Below are positions 1 to 8,454 of a stretch of DNA of 64,000 nucleotides, in pieces. Source of the DNA: Aquipuribacter nitratireducens (lineage in GTDB: Bacteria; Actinomycetota; Actinomycetes; Actinomycetales; JBBAYJ01); the NCBI RefSeq assembly GCF_037860835.1, contig NZ_JBBEOG010000003.1:186001-250000 (forward strand), read 5' to 3'. Below the pieces are notes generated by a model. That model had not been told where the DNA came from, made no database searches, and saw only the letters and a list, made by a program, of their open reading frames with translations. Made by a program: the position numbers and the translations under genes. Each line of letters starts with the position of its first letter. Position 1 is the first letter of the stretch.

Positions 1-45
1 GCACACGGTCGGGGCGGTGGTGCCCCGGGGAGGCGAGGCGAGCAG

Positions 46-858
46 ATGGTCCCGAGAAGGCTCGTGCTGGTCGTCGCGGCGACCACGCTGGCGGCGTCCG
101 GTGGCTGCGGCGGGCTGCCCGGCGGCACCCCCGGCCTCCCGACCGAGCTGCCGACGGACATCGGCATCCCCACGGTCCTGCCGAGCGACCTCCCGACCGA
201 GCTGCCCGGCCTGCCCGGCGACGGCGAGGACACCGCCGCGCCCCCGGCGGAGACGGTCGCGCCCGCCCCGACCGACGACGGGCAGGCGGCCCCGGCACCG
301 AGCGCCGCCCCGACACCCGCGCCGGAGGACACGGCGTCCGCGGTGCCGGCACCCACCGCCAGCGAGGAGCCGGGCCTCGTCGCCGACGTCGTCGACGGCA
401 TCCCCGGGTGGGTGTGGGTCGTGCTCGTCCTCCTCGTCCTCGCGCTCGTGGCGGCGACCGTCGTCCTGCGCCGGCTCAAGCAGCAGGAGCTGCAGTGGGC
501 CGCGCTGTGGCACGAGCTGACGGGCGAGGCGCGCTGGCTCGACGAGCGGGTCGTGCCCGCCGTCCAGGACCGCTCGCTCGACCCCCAGCAGCTCGTCACC
601 CGCTGGCAGGACGGCCAGCGCCGCTTCGACGACCTCGACCGGCGGGTGTGGGCCGCGGCGAACGACGAGAAGAAGCCCCAGCGCACCGACGACCTCAACG
701 CCCTCAGCGAGGCGCTGCTGCGGCTGCGCGACGCCGTCGACACCGAGGTCTCCCTGCGGGCGAGCGGGGTCGAGCAGCCGGGTCTGCCGGACGCGGCGCA
801 GACGGTCGCCGACGCCCGTGACGAGCTGAGGCGCACCGTGAACGCCCGCACCCGCTGA
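46..858 (+). CDS. Membrane-anchored hypothetical protein with Pro-rich ectodomain
   Basis: I do not recognise a named family. The 270-residue product starts with a hydrophobic, signal-like segment ending in SGGC at residues 18-21, which is only a poor lipobox because Leu/Val/Ile is lacking at -3. A Pro/Ala/Thr-rich low-complexity stretch follows (about 25-120) with PTELP-type repeats, then a clear membrane helix (about 124-147, rich in V and L) followed by basic residues, then a charged, probably helical cytoplasmic domain of about 120 residues. The ATG at 46 follows a purine-rich GGGGAGGCGAGGCG region that can serve as ribosome binding site. Coding is supported by strong third-position GC bias. 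It lies 34 bp before the M20 hydrolase. Function unknown. Confidence 0.7.
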   Translation: MVPRRLVLVVAATTLAASGGCGGLPGGTPGLPTELPTDIGIPTVLPSDLPTELPGLPGDGEDTAAPPAETVAPAPTDDGQAAPAPSAAPTPAPEDTASAVPAPTASEEPGLVADVVDGIPGWVWVVLVLLVLALVAATVVLRRLKQQELQWAALWHELTGEARWLDERVVPAVQDRSLDPQQLVTRWQDGQRRFDDLDRRVWAAANDEKKPQRTDDLNALSEALLRLRDAVDTEVSLRASGVEQPGLPDAAQTVADARDELRRTVNARTR

Positions 859-892
859 GCCCCGCGCTCCCGCGGTCCCTAGGGTGGCGCGC

Positions 893-2203
893 ATGACGAC
901 GACCCCGCCGACCGCCGAGGACCTCGTCACACCGCTGTGCGCGGACCTGCTGCGGATCGACACCTCGAACTACGGCGACGGCTCCGGGCCGGGGGAGCGG
1001 AAAGCGGCCGAGCACGTCGCCGGGCTCCTCACCGACGCCGGTCTCGAGCCGGAGCTCGTCGAGAGCGAGCCCGGGCGGGCGAGCGTCGTCGCCCGGTGGG
1101 CCGGCGCGGACCCGTCCCGGCCGGCGCTGCTGCTCCACGGCCACCTCGACGTCGTCCCCGCGGTCGCCGAGGACTGGCGCGTCCACCCCTTCAGCGGCGA
1201 GGTCGTCGACGGCGAGCTGTGGGGGCGCGGCGCCGTCGACATGAAGGACATGGACGCGATGGTCCTCGCCAACGTCCTCGCCATGACCCGCCGCGGCGAG
1301 CGCCCGGCCCGCGACGTCGTCCTCGCGTTCCTCGCCGACGAGGAGGCGGGCGGCATGAAGGGGGCCCGTCACCTCGTCGAGACCCGCCGCGAGCTGTTCG
1401 ACGGGGTCACCGAGGCCGTCAGCGAGGTCGGCGGGTTCTCCCTCGACGTCGACGGCACCCGCGCGTACCTCCTGCAGACCGCGGAGAAGGGCATCCTCTG
1501 GCTCCGGCTCGTCGCGACCGGCCGCCCCGGGCACGGCTCGCAGGTGCACGACGAGAACGCCGTCTCCCGGCTGGCGGCGGCCGTCGCCCGGATCGGCGGG
1601 CACCGGTGGCCCTTCGAGCCGCCGGACGCGGTCCGAGCCTTCGCCGAGGGCTGGGCCGGGCTCACGGGACGGCAGCTGCCCCTCGACGACCCCGAGGCCC
1701 TCGAGGCCGCGCTCGGCACGACCGCGCGGTGGGTCCGCGCGACGACGCAGAACACGGCGACGCCGACCGTCCTCGACGCCGGCTACAAGCACAACGTCGT
1801 GCCCGGCCGGGCGAGCGCGCTCGTCGACTGCCGCTTCCTGCCTGGTCAGGAGGAGACGGTCCTGCGGACGGTCCGCGAGCTCGCCGGGGAGGACGTCGCG
1901 GTCGAGGTCGTCCACCACGACCGGGCCCTGGAGACGTCGGCCGACGGGAGCCTCGTCGACGCGATGACCGCGGCGCTGCAGGCGGAGGACCCGGGCAGCA
2001 CCGTCCTGCCGTACTGCCTGTCGGGCGGGACGGACAACAAGCACTTCGACCGGCTCGGTATCCGGGGGTTCGGCTTCGCCCCGCTCCGCCTGCCCGACGG
2101 CTTCGAGTTCGCCGCGCTGTTCCACGGCACCGACGAGCGGGTGCCCGTGGACGCCCTGCGGTTCGGGGCGCGGACCCTCGGTCGTTTCCTCACGACCTGC
2201 TGA
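893..2203 (+). CDS. M20/M25/M40 family zinc metallohydrolase
   Basis: A cytosolic dinuclear zinc hydrolase of the aminoacylase/carboxypeptidase (M20) family, 436 residues. The sequence shows the metal-binding LHGHLDVVP motif, then WGRGAVDMKDMDA, the catalytic DEEAGG pair, and a C-terminal SGGTDNKHFDRLG that brings the last metal-ligand His. The dimerisation (lid) domain lies between about 190 and 300. Substrate cannot be told; family members cleave N-acyl amino acids or peptides. I chose ATG 893 rather than the upstream GTG 884 because a -10 box TAGGGT (880-885) sits 7 nt before it, so the mRNA is probably leaderless. It converges on the small DUF5703 gene. Confidence 0.9.
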   Translation: MTTTPPTAEDLVTPLCADLLRIDTSNYGDGSGPGERKAAEHVAGLLTDAGLEPELVESEPGRASVVARWAGADPSRPALLLHGHLDVVPAVAEDWRVHPFSGEVVDGELWGRGAVDMKDMDAMVLANVLAMTRRGERPARDVVLAFLADEEAGGMKGARHLVETRRELFDGVTEAVSEVGGFSLDVDGTRAYLLQTAEKGILWLRLVATGRPGHGSQVHDENAVSRLAAAVARIGGHRWPFEPPDAVRAFAEGWAGLTGRQLPLDDPEALEAALGTTARWVRATTQNTATPTVLDAGYKHNVVPGRASALVDCRFLPGQEETVLRTVRELAGEDVAVEVVHHDRALETSADGSLVDAMTAALQAEDPGSTVLPYCLSGGTDNKHFDRLGIRGFGFAPLRLPDGFEFAALFHGTDERVPVDALRFGARTLGRFLTTC

Positions 2204-2213
2204 GGGACCGTCC

Positions 2214-2417
2214 TCAGATCGTCCGCTCCACCCGCATCACCCGTCGGCGCAGCCACATCTTCCGGGCCCCGCCGACGTAGACGCGCGTGCGCGCGAGCTC
2301 CCACTTGCCGTACTCGGCCTCGTCCGTCAGCTGCTGCCGGACGGCGGCGCGGTCCACCCCGCGGCCGACCACGAGGACCCGGTACTGGAACTGCGGGGTG
2401 CGGGTGAGCGTCGTCAT
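2214..2417 (-). CDS. DUF5703 family small protein
   Basis: A 67-residue protein that resembles the actinobacterial DUF5703 family: an N-terminal QFQYRVL strand, then a central AEYGKWEL block and a basic C-terminal WLRRRVMR segment. No catalytic motif is visible, and the function is unknown. A longer form starting at 2435 is possible, but ATG 2417 is preferred since it follows a CACAAT box by 7 nt, which matches the spacing of leaderless promoters elsewhere here. It ends 10 bp from the stop of the convergent M20 hydrolase and is probably monocistronic. Confidence 0.7.
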   Translation of the reverse strand: MTTLTRTPQFQYRVLVVGRGVDRAAVRQQLTDEAEYGKWELARTRVYVGGARKMWLRRRVMRVERTI

Positions 2418-2520
2418 CACGACGATTGTGCACACGGCACCGGCCCCGGTGTGGACGACCTGCCGGGTCCGACACGCGCCCCGCTGACGTCGAGGAGCCG
2501 CCCGGCGCTACGGTCTGCTC

Positions 2521-2934
2521 ATGTCGTCCGACGCGCGCGCCGCCCTCGACCAGTTCGTCGCGGCCCTGCAGCGGCACTTCGAGGCCGCGGCCTCCCGGCG
2601 CTCCGAGCTGGACCCGACGGTCGTCGCCGCCTACGACGAGCTCGCCGCCGCCTTCGTCGCGTACGACGACGCGCTGTTCGACGCCTTCGACGAGGTCACG
2701 CCGTTCGACCTCACGGACGAGGACGACGAGGGCGACGACGAGGACGACGAGGACGACGAGGGCGACGAGGACGACGACCTCGACGACGAGGACGACCTCG
2801 ACGACGACCTCGACGACGAGGAGGACGAAGCGGAGGACGACGAGGACGACCTCGAGGACGACGAGGAGGACGACCTCGACGACGACCTCGACGAGGACGA
2901 CCTCGACGAGGCGGACGCGGCCCGCCGGCTCTGA
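2521..2934 (+). CDS. Conserved actinobacterial protein with extreme acidic tail
   Basis: 137 residues. Residues 1-62 look like a small helical domain (two amphipathic helices, with AAYDELAAAFVAYDDALFDA in the second). From about residue 64 to 131 the chain is almost only Asp and Glu with occasional Leu and Gly, encoded by runs of gac/gag. Similar short proteins with variable acidic tails occur in actinobacteria, sometimes labelled primosomal without support. TACGGT at 2509-2514 lies 6 nt before the ATG, so the transcript should be leaderless. An acidic tail could bind basic proteins or mimic DNA, but that is speculation. The reverse-strand Arg-rich ORF over it is a composition artefact. Confidence 0.75.
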   Translation: MSSDARAALDQFVAALQRHFEAAASRRSELDPTVVAAYDELAAAFVAYDDALFDAFDEVTPFDLTDEDDEGDDEDDEDDEGDEDDDLDDEDDLDDDLDDEEDEAEDDEDDLEDDEEDDLDDDLDEDDLDEADAARRL

Positions 2935-2940
2935 CCGGGC

Positions 2941-3867
2941 TCAGGCCTGGTCGGACACCTCGTCGAGCACCGCGACGATCTCCTCCGGCACCGGCAGGCC
3001 GACCGCTCCCAGCGTGCCCCGCAGCTGCGCGGCGGTCCGGGGGCCGGTGACGGCGCTCGCGACCACGTCGTGGCCGAGCAGCCACGCCAGCGCGAGCTCC
3101 TGCGGCGAGCAGCCCAGGCCGTCCGCCGCGGTCACGAGGCCCTCGACCACCCGGCGCGCACGAGCCGTCAGGTGCGGGGCGACGAAGCCGCTGAGGTGCG
3201 CGGCCGCGGCACGGGAGTCGGCCGGGGTGCCGCCCCGGTACTTGCCGGTGAGGACGCCGCGGCCGAGCGGCGCCCACGCGAGCACGCCGAGCCCGAGCGC
3301 CGCGGCCGCCGGCGCGACCTCCCGCTCGGGGCCGCGCGCCACCAGCGACCACTCGACGCTCGTCGCGACCAGCTCGGGCGCGAGGGTCGCCGCGCGGGCC
3401 GTCTGCCAGCCGGAGTAGTTGCTCACCCCGGTGTAGCGGGCGCGACCGCTGCGCTGTGCCCACTCCAGCGCCGACAGCGTCTCCTCCAGCGGCACGTGGC
3501 GGCTCCACGCCTGCACGAGCCACAGGTCGACGTGGTCCGTCCCGAGCCGACGCAGCGTGCGGTCGAGGGAGGCCATGAGGCGGCCCCGGGAGGGGTCGAC
3601 CCGCGGCGCGACGAGCTCGCCGTCCACGCCCGCCTTCGCGACGACCCGCACGTGCTCGCGCGCGACGACGTCGCCGAGGAGGCGACCGAGCACCTCCTCG
3701 CCGACACCGATGCCGGCGGTCGTGTCGAGCGTGGTCCCGCCCGCCTCGAGGAGCACCTCGAGGATCTCGCGGGCCTCGTGCTCGTCGGTGTCGGCCCCCC
3801 AGTGGAGCGTCCCCACCGACAGCGCCGACACGCTGAGGCCGCTCGCCCCGACCGCCCTGTGCTCCAC
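2941..3867 (-). CDS. Aldo/keto reductase-like protein lacking catalytic Tyr and His
   Basis: 308 residues with the AKR (beta/alpha)8 layout: N-terminal GASGLSVSALSVGTLHWG, the GVSNYSGWQ motif at mid-chain and a C-terminal NADPH-site helix. The catalytic tetrad is broken. In the block that normally reads DTAxxYG the sequence is LDTTAGIGVGEE, with Ile where Tyr should be, and the usual DLxxxH motif reads VDLWLVQAW, with Gln where His should be. The Asp and the Lys (VVAKAG) are present. It may therefore bind NADPH without ordinary reductase activity. GTG 3867 follows a TAGGGT box (reverse strand, 3879-3874) by 6 nt and shares a divergent promoter with the next gene. Confidence 0.85.
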   Translation of the reverse strand: MEHRAVGASGLSVSALSVGTLHWGADTDEHEAREILEVLLEAGGTTLDTTAGIGVGEEVLGRLLGDVVAREHVRVVAKAGVDGELVAPRVDPSRGRLMASLDRTLRRLGTDHVDLWLVQAWSRHVPLEETLSALEWAQRSGRARYTGVSNYSGWQTARAATLAPELVATSVEWSLVARGPEREVAPAAAALGLGVLAWAPLGRGVLTGKYRGGTPADSRAAAAHLSGFVAPHLTARARRVVEGLVTAADGLGCSPQELALAWLLGHDVVASAVTGPRTAAQLRGTLGAVGLPVPEEIVAVLDEVSDQA

Positions 3868-3873
3868 GCCTGC

Positions 3874-3896
3874 ACCCTAGGGCCGTCCCCTAGGGT
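3874..3896. promoter_or_regulatory. Palindromic divergent promoter (two leaderless -10 boxes)
   Basis: A perfect inverted repeat with 9-bp arms (ACCCTAGGG and CCCTAGGGT) around a 5-bp spacer. Each arm carries a TAGGGT -10 box, one per strand, 6 nt from the start codons at 3867 (reverse) and 3903 (forward). The two -10 hexamers are only 11 bp apart, so two polymerases cannot occupy them together. Regulation by mutual exclusion is inference. Confidence 0.75.
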
Positions 3897-3902
3897 GCCC
3901 GC

Positions 3903-4994
3903 GTGCGGTCTGGACTGCGGCTAGGGCTCAACCTCGGCTACTGGGGGACCGGTGACGACGCCTCCAACCTCGTGCTCGCGCAGGAGGCCGACCGGCTCGG
4001 CTACGACGTCGTGTGGGTCGCGGAGGCCTACGGCTCCGACGCGCCGACCGTCATGGCGTGGGTGGCGGCGCAGACCGAGCGGATCGGCGTCGGCAGCGCC
4101 GTCATGCAGATCCCCGCCCGCACCCCCGCGATGACCGCCATGACCGCCGCCACCCTCGACACCCTGTCGCAGGGCCGGTTCCGCCTCGGGCTCGGGGTGT
4201 CGGGGCCGCAGGTGTCGGAGGGCTGGCACGGGGTCCGCTTCGACGACGCCCTCGGCCGCACCCGCGAGTACGTCGACGTCGTCCGCCTCGCCCTGGCGCG
4301 CCGGCCCGTCGCCTACGAGGGTCGGCACCTCACGCTGCCGCTGCCCGACGGGCCGGGCAAGGCGCTGCGGCTCACCGTCACGCCCGTGCGGGAGCACGTG
4401 CCGCTCTACCTCGCCTCCCTGGGCCCGCGGAACCTCCGGCTCACCGGGGAGCTCGCCGACGGCTGGCTCGGGCTCTTCGTCAGCCCCGGGCACGTCGGGG
4501 ACTCCCTCGCGCGGATCGAGGAGGGCCGCCGCGCCGCGGGGCACGACGGCCTCGCCGGCTTCGACGTGTCCGCGACCCTGCCGCTCGTCCTCACACCCGA
4601 CGGCGCCGGTGAGCGCGGCGACGACGCCGTGGCAGCCGCCGCCGACCCCGTCCGCGGGTACGTCGCGCTCTACGTCGGCGGCATGGGGAGCCGGCAGCAG
4701 AACTTCTACAACGCGCTGGCGCGCCGGATGGGCTACGACGCCGCGGCCGAGCAGGTCCAGGAGCTCTACCTCGACCGCCGCCCGCGCGAGGCGGCGGCCG
4801 CGGTGCCGACCGAGCTCGTCGACGCCACCAGCCTCCTCGGCCCGCGCGCCCGGGTCGCGGAGCGTCTCGCCGCCCTCGCCGACGCCGGCGTCACGACCGT
4901 CAACGTCACCCCCTTCGCCCCGGACCTCGGGACCCGCCTCGCCATGCTGCGCGGCGCAGCGGCGGCCCTCGAGGCGTCGGGCCGGGCCGCGTGA
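3903..4994 (+). CDS. LLM-class F420-dependent oxidoreductase
   Basis: 363 residues of the luciferase-like monooxygenase fold used by actinobacterial F420-dependent enzymes. The N-terminus GLNLGYWG is the first barrel strand. The [34 protein letters not shown] region is the typical cofactor-facing segment (residues about 60-100). The substrate is unknown; family members reduce or oxidise ketones, alcohols or imines with F420, and FMN use is possible. GTG 3903 lies 6 nt after TAGGGT (3891-3896), indicating a leaderless message. Its stop overlaps the start of uppP by 4 nt, so the two are translationally coupled. Confidence 0.88.
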   Translation: MRSGLRLGLNLGYWGTGDDASNLVLAQEADRLGYDVVWVAEAYGSDAPTVMAWVAAQTERIGVGSAVMQIPARTPAMTAMTAATLDTLSQGRFRLGLGVSGPQVSEGWHGVRFDDALGRTREYVDVVRLALARRPVAYEGRHLTLPLPDGPGKALRLTVTPVREHVPLYLASLGPRNLRLTGELADGWLGLFVSPGHVGDSLARIEEGRRAAGHDGLAGFDVSATLPLVLTPDGAGERGDDAVAAAADPVRGYVALYVGGMGSRQQNFYNALARRMGYDAAAEQVQELYLDRRPREAAAAVPTELVDATSLLGPRARVAERLAALADAGVTTVNVTPFAPDLGTRLAMLRGAAAALEASGRAA

Positions 4995-5812
4995 TCGGCT
5001 ACCTCGAGGCGCTGCTGCTCGGGGTCGTCCAGGGGCTCACCGAGTTCCTGCCGATCTCCTCCAGCGCCCACCTGCGGGTCGTCGGCGGTCTCCTCGGGAC
5101 CGACCCGGGCGCCTCCTTCACCGCCGTCACGCAGCTCGGCACCGAGACCGCGGTCGTCCTGTACTTCGCGCGGGACATCTGGCGGATCGTGCGGTCGTGG
5201 TCGCTGTCGCTCGTCGGCCGGGTGCCGCGCGACGACCCCGACGCCCGCACGGGGTGGCTCATCATCGTCGGGTCCGTGCCCATCGGCGTGCTCGGCTTCC
5301 TCCTCCAGGACCTCATCCGCGACGAGGCGCGCAGCCTGTGGCTCGTCGCGACGACGCTGTGGGTGTTCGCCCTCGTCCTGTGGTGGGCCGACCGGCGTGC
5401 CGCCGACGCCAAGCCGCTCACCGAGCTGTCGTGGCGCGACGGCATCCTGTTCGGGCTCGCCCAGGCCCTCGCGCTCGTCCCCGGGGTGTCGCGCTCCGGC
5501 GGGACCATCACCGCCGGGCTCCTGCTCGGGTACACGCGCGCCGCCGCCGCCCGGTACTCCTTCCTCCTCGCCATCCCCGCCGTGTTCGGCTCCGGCCTCT
5601 ACGAGCTGCAGCAGATCGGGGAGGAGGGCACCCCCGTCGCGTGGGGGCCGACGCTGCTCGCGACCGTCGTCGCGCTCGGCGTCGCGCTCGTCGCGATCCA
5701 CTGGTTCCTCCGCTGGATCTCCTCCCGCGGCTTCGGCCTCTTCGTCGCCTACCGCATCGGGCTCGCGGCGCTCATCTACGTCCTGCTGCTCACCGGGGCC
5801 CTGCAGGCCTGA
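4991..5812 (+). CDS. uppP: Undecaprenyl-diphosphate phosphatase
   Basis: Integral membrane enzyme that dephosphorylates undecaprenyl diphosphate to recycle the lipid carrier for peptidoglycan, and which can confer bacitracin tolerance. The 273-residue length is normal. Both family signatures are present: the Glu-rich [14 protein letters not shown] at residues 15-28 and GVSRSGGTI near 165, with about eight hydrophobic helices. The GTG start overlaps the preceding stop (GTGA), which indicates translational coupling to the LLM oxidoreductase. The 3' end overlaps the convergent YkvA-like gene by 23 bp. Confidence 0.95.
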   Translation: MIGYLEALLLGVVQGLTEFLPISSSAHLRVVGGLLGTDPGASFTAVTQLGTETAVVLYFARDIWRIVRSWSLSLVGRVPRDDPDARTGWLIIVGSVPIGVLGFLLQDLIRDEARSLWLVATTLWVFALVLWWADRRAADAKPLTELSWRDGILFGLAQALALVPGVSRSGGTITAGLLLGYTRAAAARYSFLLAIPAVFGSGLYELQQIGEEGTPVAWGPTLLATVVALGVALVAIHWFLRWISSRGFGLFVAYRIGLAALIYVLLLTGALQA

Positions 5813-6248
5813 GCCCGACCACGGCGCCCAGCGCCGCCATGCCCTCCGGCGTGCCGGGCCAGTGCCGCTGCAGCGCGGGCGGTCCCGCGGCACGCACGAC
5901 GGCCCGCAGCACGAGCAGCACGGCGAGGACGTCGTCGAGCGCACCGAGGACCGGGACGACGTCCGGGACGAGGTCGACGGGGGAGGCGAGGTAGCCGACG
6001 AGCAGCCACAGGAGCAGCCGGACGCGACGCGGCAGCGACCGGTCCCGCGCGAGCCGCCCGATGAGCCGCACGACGTCGGGCAGCAGCCGGACGACGGCGG
6101 CGAGGTCGGGACGGGCCGCGCCGCTCCGCCACAGGACGACGGCGAGGAGCGCCCAGCCGACGAGCGCCGCGACGAGCAGCGCGGCGAGCAGGGTGACGAC
6201 GAGGGCGGCGACCAGCCCCCACCCCGTCGCCTCCGCTGCGCCCGGCAC
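5790..6248 (-). CDS. YkvA family (DUF1232) membrane protein
   Basis: 152 residues with an N-terminal membrane helix (about 8-40, Leu/Val/Ala-rich) followed by a DUF1232/YkvA domain. Its hallmark is the [23 protein letters not shown] segment (about 92-115), where SPxDLxPD is the family signature. The biochemical function of YkvA proteins is not established. It ends inside the 3' end of uppP on the opposite strand (23-bp convergent overlap), and its start lies 45 bp from the divergent phosphomutase gene. Confidence 0.8.
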   Translation of the reverse strand: MPGAAEATGWGLVAALVVTLLAALLVAALVGWALLAVVLWRSGAARPDLAAVVRLLPDVVRLIGRLARDRSLPRRVRLLLWLLVGYLASPVDLVPDVVPVLGALDDVLAVLLVLRAVVRAAGPPALQRHWPGTPEGMAALGAVVGLRPAGPR

Positions 6249-6292
6249 GGACCCATCCTCGCGCGCCGGACCCCTCCCCGTACGCTCGGGCG

Positions 6293-7057
6293 GTGCCCAC
6301 GCTCCTGCTCGTGCGCCACGGGCGCAGCAGCGCCAACACGTCCGGGATCCTCGCCGGCCGCACCCCCGGGGTCACCCTCGACGACACCGGCCGGCAGCAG
6401 GTGCAGGCCCTCGCGGAGCGTCTCGCGCCCGTCCCCGTCGTCGCGGTCGTGTCGAGCCCGCTCGAACGCTGCGTCGCGACCGCGGAGGCGCTGCGCGCCG
6501 TCGACGGCCCCAGGGGACGGCACCGCCACCGCCCCGCCGTCGTCGTCGAGGACCGGCTCAGCGAGTGCGACTACGGCGAGTGGACCGGCCGCTCGCTGCG
6601 CGACCTCGCGAAGGAGCCCCACTGGGCGGTGGTCCAGCAGCACCCGTCGGCGGCGGTGTTCCCCGGCGGTGAGAGCCTGCGGGACGTCCAGGCGCGTGCC
6701 CTCGACGCCGTCCGCGAGACCGACGCGCGCGTCCGGGCCGAGCACGGCGACGCGGCGGTGTGGGTGGCGGTGAGCCACGGGGACGTCATCAAGGCGGTCC
6801 TCGCCGACGCGCTCGGGATGCACCTCGACGCGTTCCAGCGCGTCGTCGTCGACCCTGCGTCCCTCAGCGTCGTGCGGTACACCGCCACACGCCCGTTCGT
6901 CCTGCGCAGCAACGACACCGGCGCCCCGACGGACGGCCTCGTGCCGCCGAGGCGGCGGCGGGGTCGGCGCGCCGCGGCGAGCAGCGACGCCGTGGTCGGC
7001 GGGGGCGCCGGCAGCGGCGCCGGAGCCGACCCGGCCGCGCCCGGACGGTCGGGCTAG
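6293..7057 (+). CDS. Histidine phosphatase family protein (MSMEG_4193-type phosphomutase)
   Basis: 254 residues. The N-terminal LLLVRHGRSSAN contains the catalytic RHG, and a second conserved His is in AVSHGDVIKAVL (about residue 162), as expected for the phosphoglycerate mutase-like histidine phosphatases. The C-terminal 40 residues are Gly/Ala/Arg-rich and likely disordered. Members of the MSMEG_4193 subfamily lie next to DUF3090, SCO1664 and mshC in many actinobacteria, as here, but their substrate is unknown. GTG 6293 follows TACGCT (6281-6286) by 6 nt, so the mRNA is probably leaderless. Confidence 0.88.
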   Translation: MPTLLLVRHGRSSANTSGILAGRTPGVTLDDTGRQQVQALAERLAPVPVVAVVSSPLERCVATAEALRAVDGPRGRHRHRPAVVVEDRLSECDYGEWTGRSLRDLAKEPHWAVVQQHPSAAVFPGGESLRDVQARALDAVRETDARVRAEHGDAAVWVAVSHGDVIKAVLADALGMHLDAFQRVVVDPASLSVVRYTATRPFVLRSNDTGAPTDGLVPPRRRRGRRAAASSDAVVGGGAGSGAGADPAAPGRSG

Positions 7058-7066
7058 GGTCGTTCC

Positions 7067-7624
7067 GTGCCTGTCTACGACTACGACGGTCCCCGGCGAT
7101 TCGTCGTCGGGACCGTGGGCGAGCCCGGTCAGCGCACGTTCTTCCTGCAGGCGGTCGACCCCGGCCGGGTCACCTCCGTCGCCGTGGAGAAGCAGCAGGT
7201 GCAGGTCCTCGCGCAGCGCATCGAGGAGCTCCTCGACCTCGTGCTGTCCCGCAGCGGCGGCGCCGCGGCCGTGCCGGCCCTCGCACCCGAGGGCAGCGTC
7301 GACACCGAGCCGCTGCAGGCGCCCATCGAGGAGGACTTCCGCGTGGGGGTCATGAGCCTCGCGTGGGACTCCGAGCGCGAGCGGGTCGTCATCGAGGCCC
7401 TCCAGATCACGGAGGCCGAGGGCGTGAGCGACCCGACGGAGGCGGTCGAGGCCGACCCCAGCCTCGGGATGCTCCGGGTCGCCCTCGACGGCGCCGCGGC
7501 CCGCGCCTTCGTCGTGCGCGCCGAGGCCGTCGTCCAGGCGGGCAGGCCGTCCTGCCCGTTCTGCGGCGACCCGCTCGACCCGGGCGGCCACGTGTGCCCC
7601 CGCGCCAACGGGTACCGGCGCTGA
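7067..7624 (+). CDS. DUF3090 family protein with C-terminal zinc-ribbon-like motif
   Basis: 185 residues that match the DUF3090 pattern: VYDYDGPRRFVVGTVGEPGQRTF at the N-terminus, a helix with VAVEKQQVQVLAQRIEELLD, and a C-terminal CPFCGDPLDPGGHVCPR that could bind a metal through three Cys and a His. Function is unknown. The gene is conserved directly before SCO1664-type genes, so the two products probably act together. GTG 7067 is 6 nt after TAGGGT (7055-7060), indicating leaderless expression separate from the phosphomutase gene. Confidence 0.88.
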   Translation: MPVYDYDGPRRFVVGTVGEPGQRTFFLQAVDPGRVTSVAVEKQQVQVLAQRIEELLDLVLSRSGGAAAVPALAPEGSVDTEPLQAPIEEDFRVGVMSLAWDSERERVVIEALQITEAEGVSDPTEAVEADPSLGMLRVALDGAAARAFVVRAEAVVQAGRPSCPFCGDPLDPGGHVCPRANGYRR

Positions 7625-8427
7625 CGAGCGCACCGGGGGAGGGGCCCTCGCCGGAGCAGCTGCTGCGCCACGGCGAGGTCAGCGTGCTGGGTCGCATCGT
7701 CTCGGCGTCCAACGCCACGCTGCTCGTCGAGGTCGCCCTCGACGGCGCCGTCGCCCGCGCCGTGTACAAGCCGGTCCGCGGCGAGCGGCCGCTGTGGGAC
7801 TTCCCGCACGGCACCCTCGCCGACCGGGAGGTCGCCACCCACCTCGTGTCCGAGGCGCTCGGCTGGGGCACCGTGCCGCTCACGGTCATGCGCGAGGAGG
7901 CGCCGTTCGGCCGGGGCAGCATCCAGCTGTGGGTCGAGGAGCGCGAGGACGACGCGCTCGTCGACGTCGTCGCCCCGGACGCCGTGCCGGAGGGCTGGTG
8001 GACGGTCCTCGAGGCCGAGGGGGTCGCGGGCGAGCCGGTCCTGCTGTGCCACGCCGACGTGCCCGGGCTGCGGCGCACGGCGGTGCTCGACGTCGTCGTC
8101 AACAACGCCGACCGCAAGGGCGGCCACGTGCTCCACGCCCTCGACGGCGGTGTCCGGGGTGTCGACCACGGGCTGACGTTCCACGTGGAGGACAAGCTGC
8201 GGACCGTCCTGTGGGGCTGGGCGGGGGAACCGCTCGCGGGCGAGGACCGGGTCGCGGTCGAGCAGCTCCTCGGCCGGCTCGGCGGGGCGCTGGGCGACTC
8301 CCTGGCGACGCACCTGCGCGACGAGGAGGTGGCCGCGACCCTCGAGCGCGCCTGCGCCCTGCTGGAGTCCGGGGAGATGCCGGGACCGGGCGGGCGCTGG
8401 CCCGCCATCCCCTGGCCCGCGTTCTGA
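7594..8427 (+). CDS. SCO1664 family protein
   Basis: About 277 residues. The conserved body begins at EQLLRHGEVSVLGRI and continues with SNATLLVEV, AVYKPVRGERPLWDFPHGTL, DVVVNNADRKGGH and DHGLTFH. These motifs recall the PI3/4-kinase-like or HipA-like kinase fold (a nucleotide-binding Lys in VYKP, an Asn/Asp pair in NNADRKG and a distal DHG), although activity has not been shown to my knowledge. The start is uncertain: GTG 7594 would overlap DUF3090 by 31 nt, CTG 7621 would give a 4-nt CTGA overlap, and the next GTG (7684) would remove conserved residues. It is translationally linked to the DUF3090 gene and followed by mshC. Confidence 0.82.
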   Translation: MPPRQRVPALTSAPGEGPSPEQLLRHGEVSVLGRIVSASNATLLVEVALDGAVARAVYKPVRGERPLWDFPHGTLADREVATHLVSEALGWGTVPLTVMREEAPFGRGSIQLWVEEREDDALVDVVAPDAVPEGWWTVLEAEGVAGEPVLLCHADVPGLRRTAVLDVVVNNADRKGGHVLHALDGGVRGVDHGLTFHVEDKLRTVLWGWAGEPLAGEDRVAVEQLLGRLGGALGDSLATHLRDEEVAATLERACALLESGEMPGPGGRWPAIPWPAF

Positions 8428-8454
8428 GGCGGGCGCCTCGTAGGCTGGTCGGTC

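Noticed and set aside
17-520. Ser/Arg-rich ORF overlapping the first gene
   Set aside because: It is a shifted frame of the gene at 46-858, with Arg/Ser/Pro composition produced by GC bias.
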